A DNA stretch of 64,000 bases from Massilia putida (GTDB taxonomy: Bacteria; Pseudomonadota; Gammaproteobacteria; Burkholderiales; Burkholderiaceae_D). The translations under genes and the position numbers were made by a program. This document shows, piece by piece, positions 63,154 to 64,000 of the stretch (positions are counted from its first letter, which is position 1; each line of letters starts with the position of its first letter). The stretch lies in the NCBI RefSeq assembly GCF_001941825.1, contig NZ_CP019038.1, positions 310,001-374,000 on the forward strand, given 5' to 3'. The notes under the pieces were generated by a model. That model was not told the DNA's origin and ran no database searches. It saw only the letters and a list, made by a program, of their open reading frames with translations.

Positions 63154-63888
63154 TTAGCGCGCGGTCTTGAGCAGCCACTGAATCTGCCGATCGATGTCGA
63201 TGTCAATGCTCGACAATATTTCGACCGACTCGTCCTCGAGCAATCCAGATGCAATGCGATCGCAGGCCAGCTCGAGCAGTCTCCGGTCACGTTCGATCAG
63301 CAACTGCTCGACCTGGGGCTGGAGCAAGTGCAAGAGCGCTTGCAGCCAGTTGGTGATAAGCCGATACCGCTCGGATCGTACGTGAAAACCGACAACCAGT
63401 CTTCGCGTCGCCGCAGCACTTGCAAGATGGTCACCGGTAACCCAGCGATTAACGGTAAAGAGCCTCTTTGGCAAACCTTTCGCATCGAGAGCGACACACA
63501 GCAGGTTAATGGTTCGGGCTTCTGCCGGTTCCTCGCCATTAAGCTGAGATAAAAAATCGGTTTCAGTATCGCTCTCGATTGCCTTCGCATGCACATCCGT
63601 ACGCGCGAACACATGAAGATGCCCGTGCTCCATCAACGCATCCCAATCGCCCGGGGAATGGGAATGATAGTAAAACTGGTATCCACTGACGGCATCGACC
63701 ACGTCGTCGTGTGGATAATGTTTCCACTAGCGAGGCGAGCTGCCGTCGAGTATTTCGGCAAGCACATGCGTGCCGGTAGCCGACAGTTCGACATAACACT
63801 GAAGTAGGCTTTCCGCTGCGTCCTCCATGCGTTCCAGGGTGGATGCGCTCATCCGGTTCATTATCGATGACGTGTTTGCGATATTCAT
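63154..63888 (-). pseudogene. DUF6969-like protein interrupted by a single TAG
   Basis: The frame from the ATG at 63888 (NIANTSSIMNRMSASTLERMEDAAESLL, GTHVLAEILDGSSPR) meets TAG at 63727-63729 and continues in the same frame as WKHYPHDDVVDAVSGYQFYYHSHS, then 180 more codons ending at 63154. All parts share one frame, and the TAG falls where the family would have a coding residue before WKHYP. DUF6969 proteins have no known function. Only the 3' two-thirds is an unbroken frame (63154-63702). Convergent with merR. Confidence 0.7.
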
Positions 63889-64000
63889 TTCGAAGGCCGG
63901 GTTGAATCCACAAGCAATAGGCGAACGCCGGCCGGAGATCCCTGCCGGCGCCGCTCCCGGTTTATTTGTTATTCGGACCGCATTTCGGACCGCATTTCGG
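63889..64000. other. Window edge with short direct repeats
   Basis: The final 29 bases are TTCGGACCGCAT repeated with a 12-base period (starts 63972, 63984, 63996). No gene is visible in the last 112 bases. Confidence 0.4.
63972..64000. repeat. 12-base direct repeat at the window end
   Basis: TTCGGACCGCAT occurs at 63972-63983 and 63984-63995, followed by a partial third copy starting at 63996. It may continue outside the window. Confidence 0.8.

Noticed and set aside
1..64000. rRNA or tRNA genes
   Set aside because: No cloverleaf or rRNA-like conserved stretch was noticed by eye; a tRNA search tool would be needed to exclude one with certainty.

Overview
The window reads as chromosomal DNA of a high-GC betaproteobacterium, most likely Oxalobacteraceae (Massilia/Telluria-like). 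This is inferred from gene content, codon bias and the family mix (DUF4331/HupE operon, Cus copper efflux, DedA-PAP2 fusion, IS3 and IS5 elements, a Tn3 transposon). No rRNA or tRNA gene was seen, so the taxonomy is an inference only.

Region 1 (1-13 kb) is a decaying acyl-CoA catabolism island. It holds a branched-chain-amide type ABC binding protein, two intact class III CoA-transferase/racemase genes, two LysR regulators and an SDR. Around them lie broken genes: an acyl-CoA dehydrogenase, a DUF2889 protein with a one-base C-run deletion, a PfkB kinase that lost its catalytic Asp, an internally deleted CoA-transferase, and IS3 and IS630 remnants. It ends in a set of about 144-bp tandem repeats.

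Region 2 (13-19 kb) looks like ordinary chromosome. It has a large secreted-looking or propeller-like protein, a tyrosine recombinase behind a near-perfect LexA box, a TetR/SDR divergent pair with two dyad operators, two small proteins and a Cys-rich four-helix-bundle copper-binding protein.

Region 3 (19-31 kb) is cut up by insertion sequences. A truncated amidohydrolase abuts an IS3 remnant. An intact IS3 element (3-bp target duplication ATG) splits an HSL-type esterase cleanly. A five-gene translationally coupled operon follows: DUF4331, lipoprotein, TPR protein, HupE/UreJ membrane protein, TonB-dependent receptor. Its upstream fasciclin gene was cut off by an IS5-family element.

Region 4 (31-46 kb) is a metal and thiol-redox island. 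It has a cusCBA-cusF-like copper/silver efflux operon with a second Cys-rich copper-binding protein, a deiodinase-like redoxin/hydrolase pair, an HPP-like membrane protein, an FAD oxidoreductase behind a 7-codon leader ORF, and a MerR-family operon (merR, thioredoxin, CcdA-like, 39-residue membrane peptide, TauE/SafE) with a textbook MerR-type promoter.

Region 5 (46-57 kb) has an MFS transporter, a DedA-PAP2 fusion and a QseBC-like two-component system read leftward. These diverge, across a 40-bp symmetric CTTAG operator, from an RND efflux operon (outer-membrane lipoprotein, adaptor, pump, small membrane peptide). The response regulator lost its C-terminal tail to a one-base deletion in a G run.

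Region 6 (57-64 kb) is a 5.1-kb Tn3-family transposon. It carries tnpR, a cation-diffusion-type transporter and a HepT/MntA toxin-antitoxin pair in one operon, diverging from tnpA. It is followed by a mercury-type MerR with a divergent thioredoxin-like gene, and a DUF6969-like gene broken by a single TAG codon.
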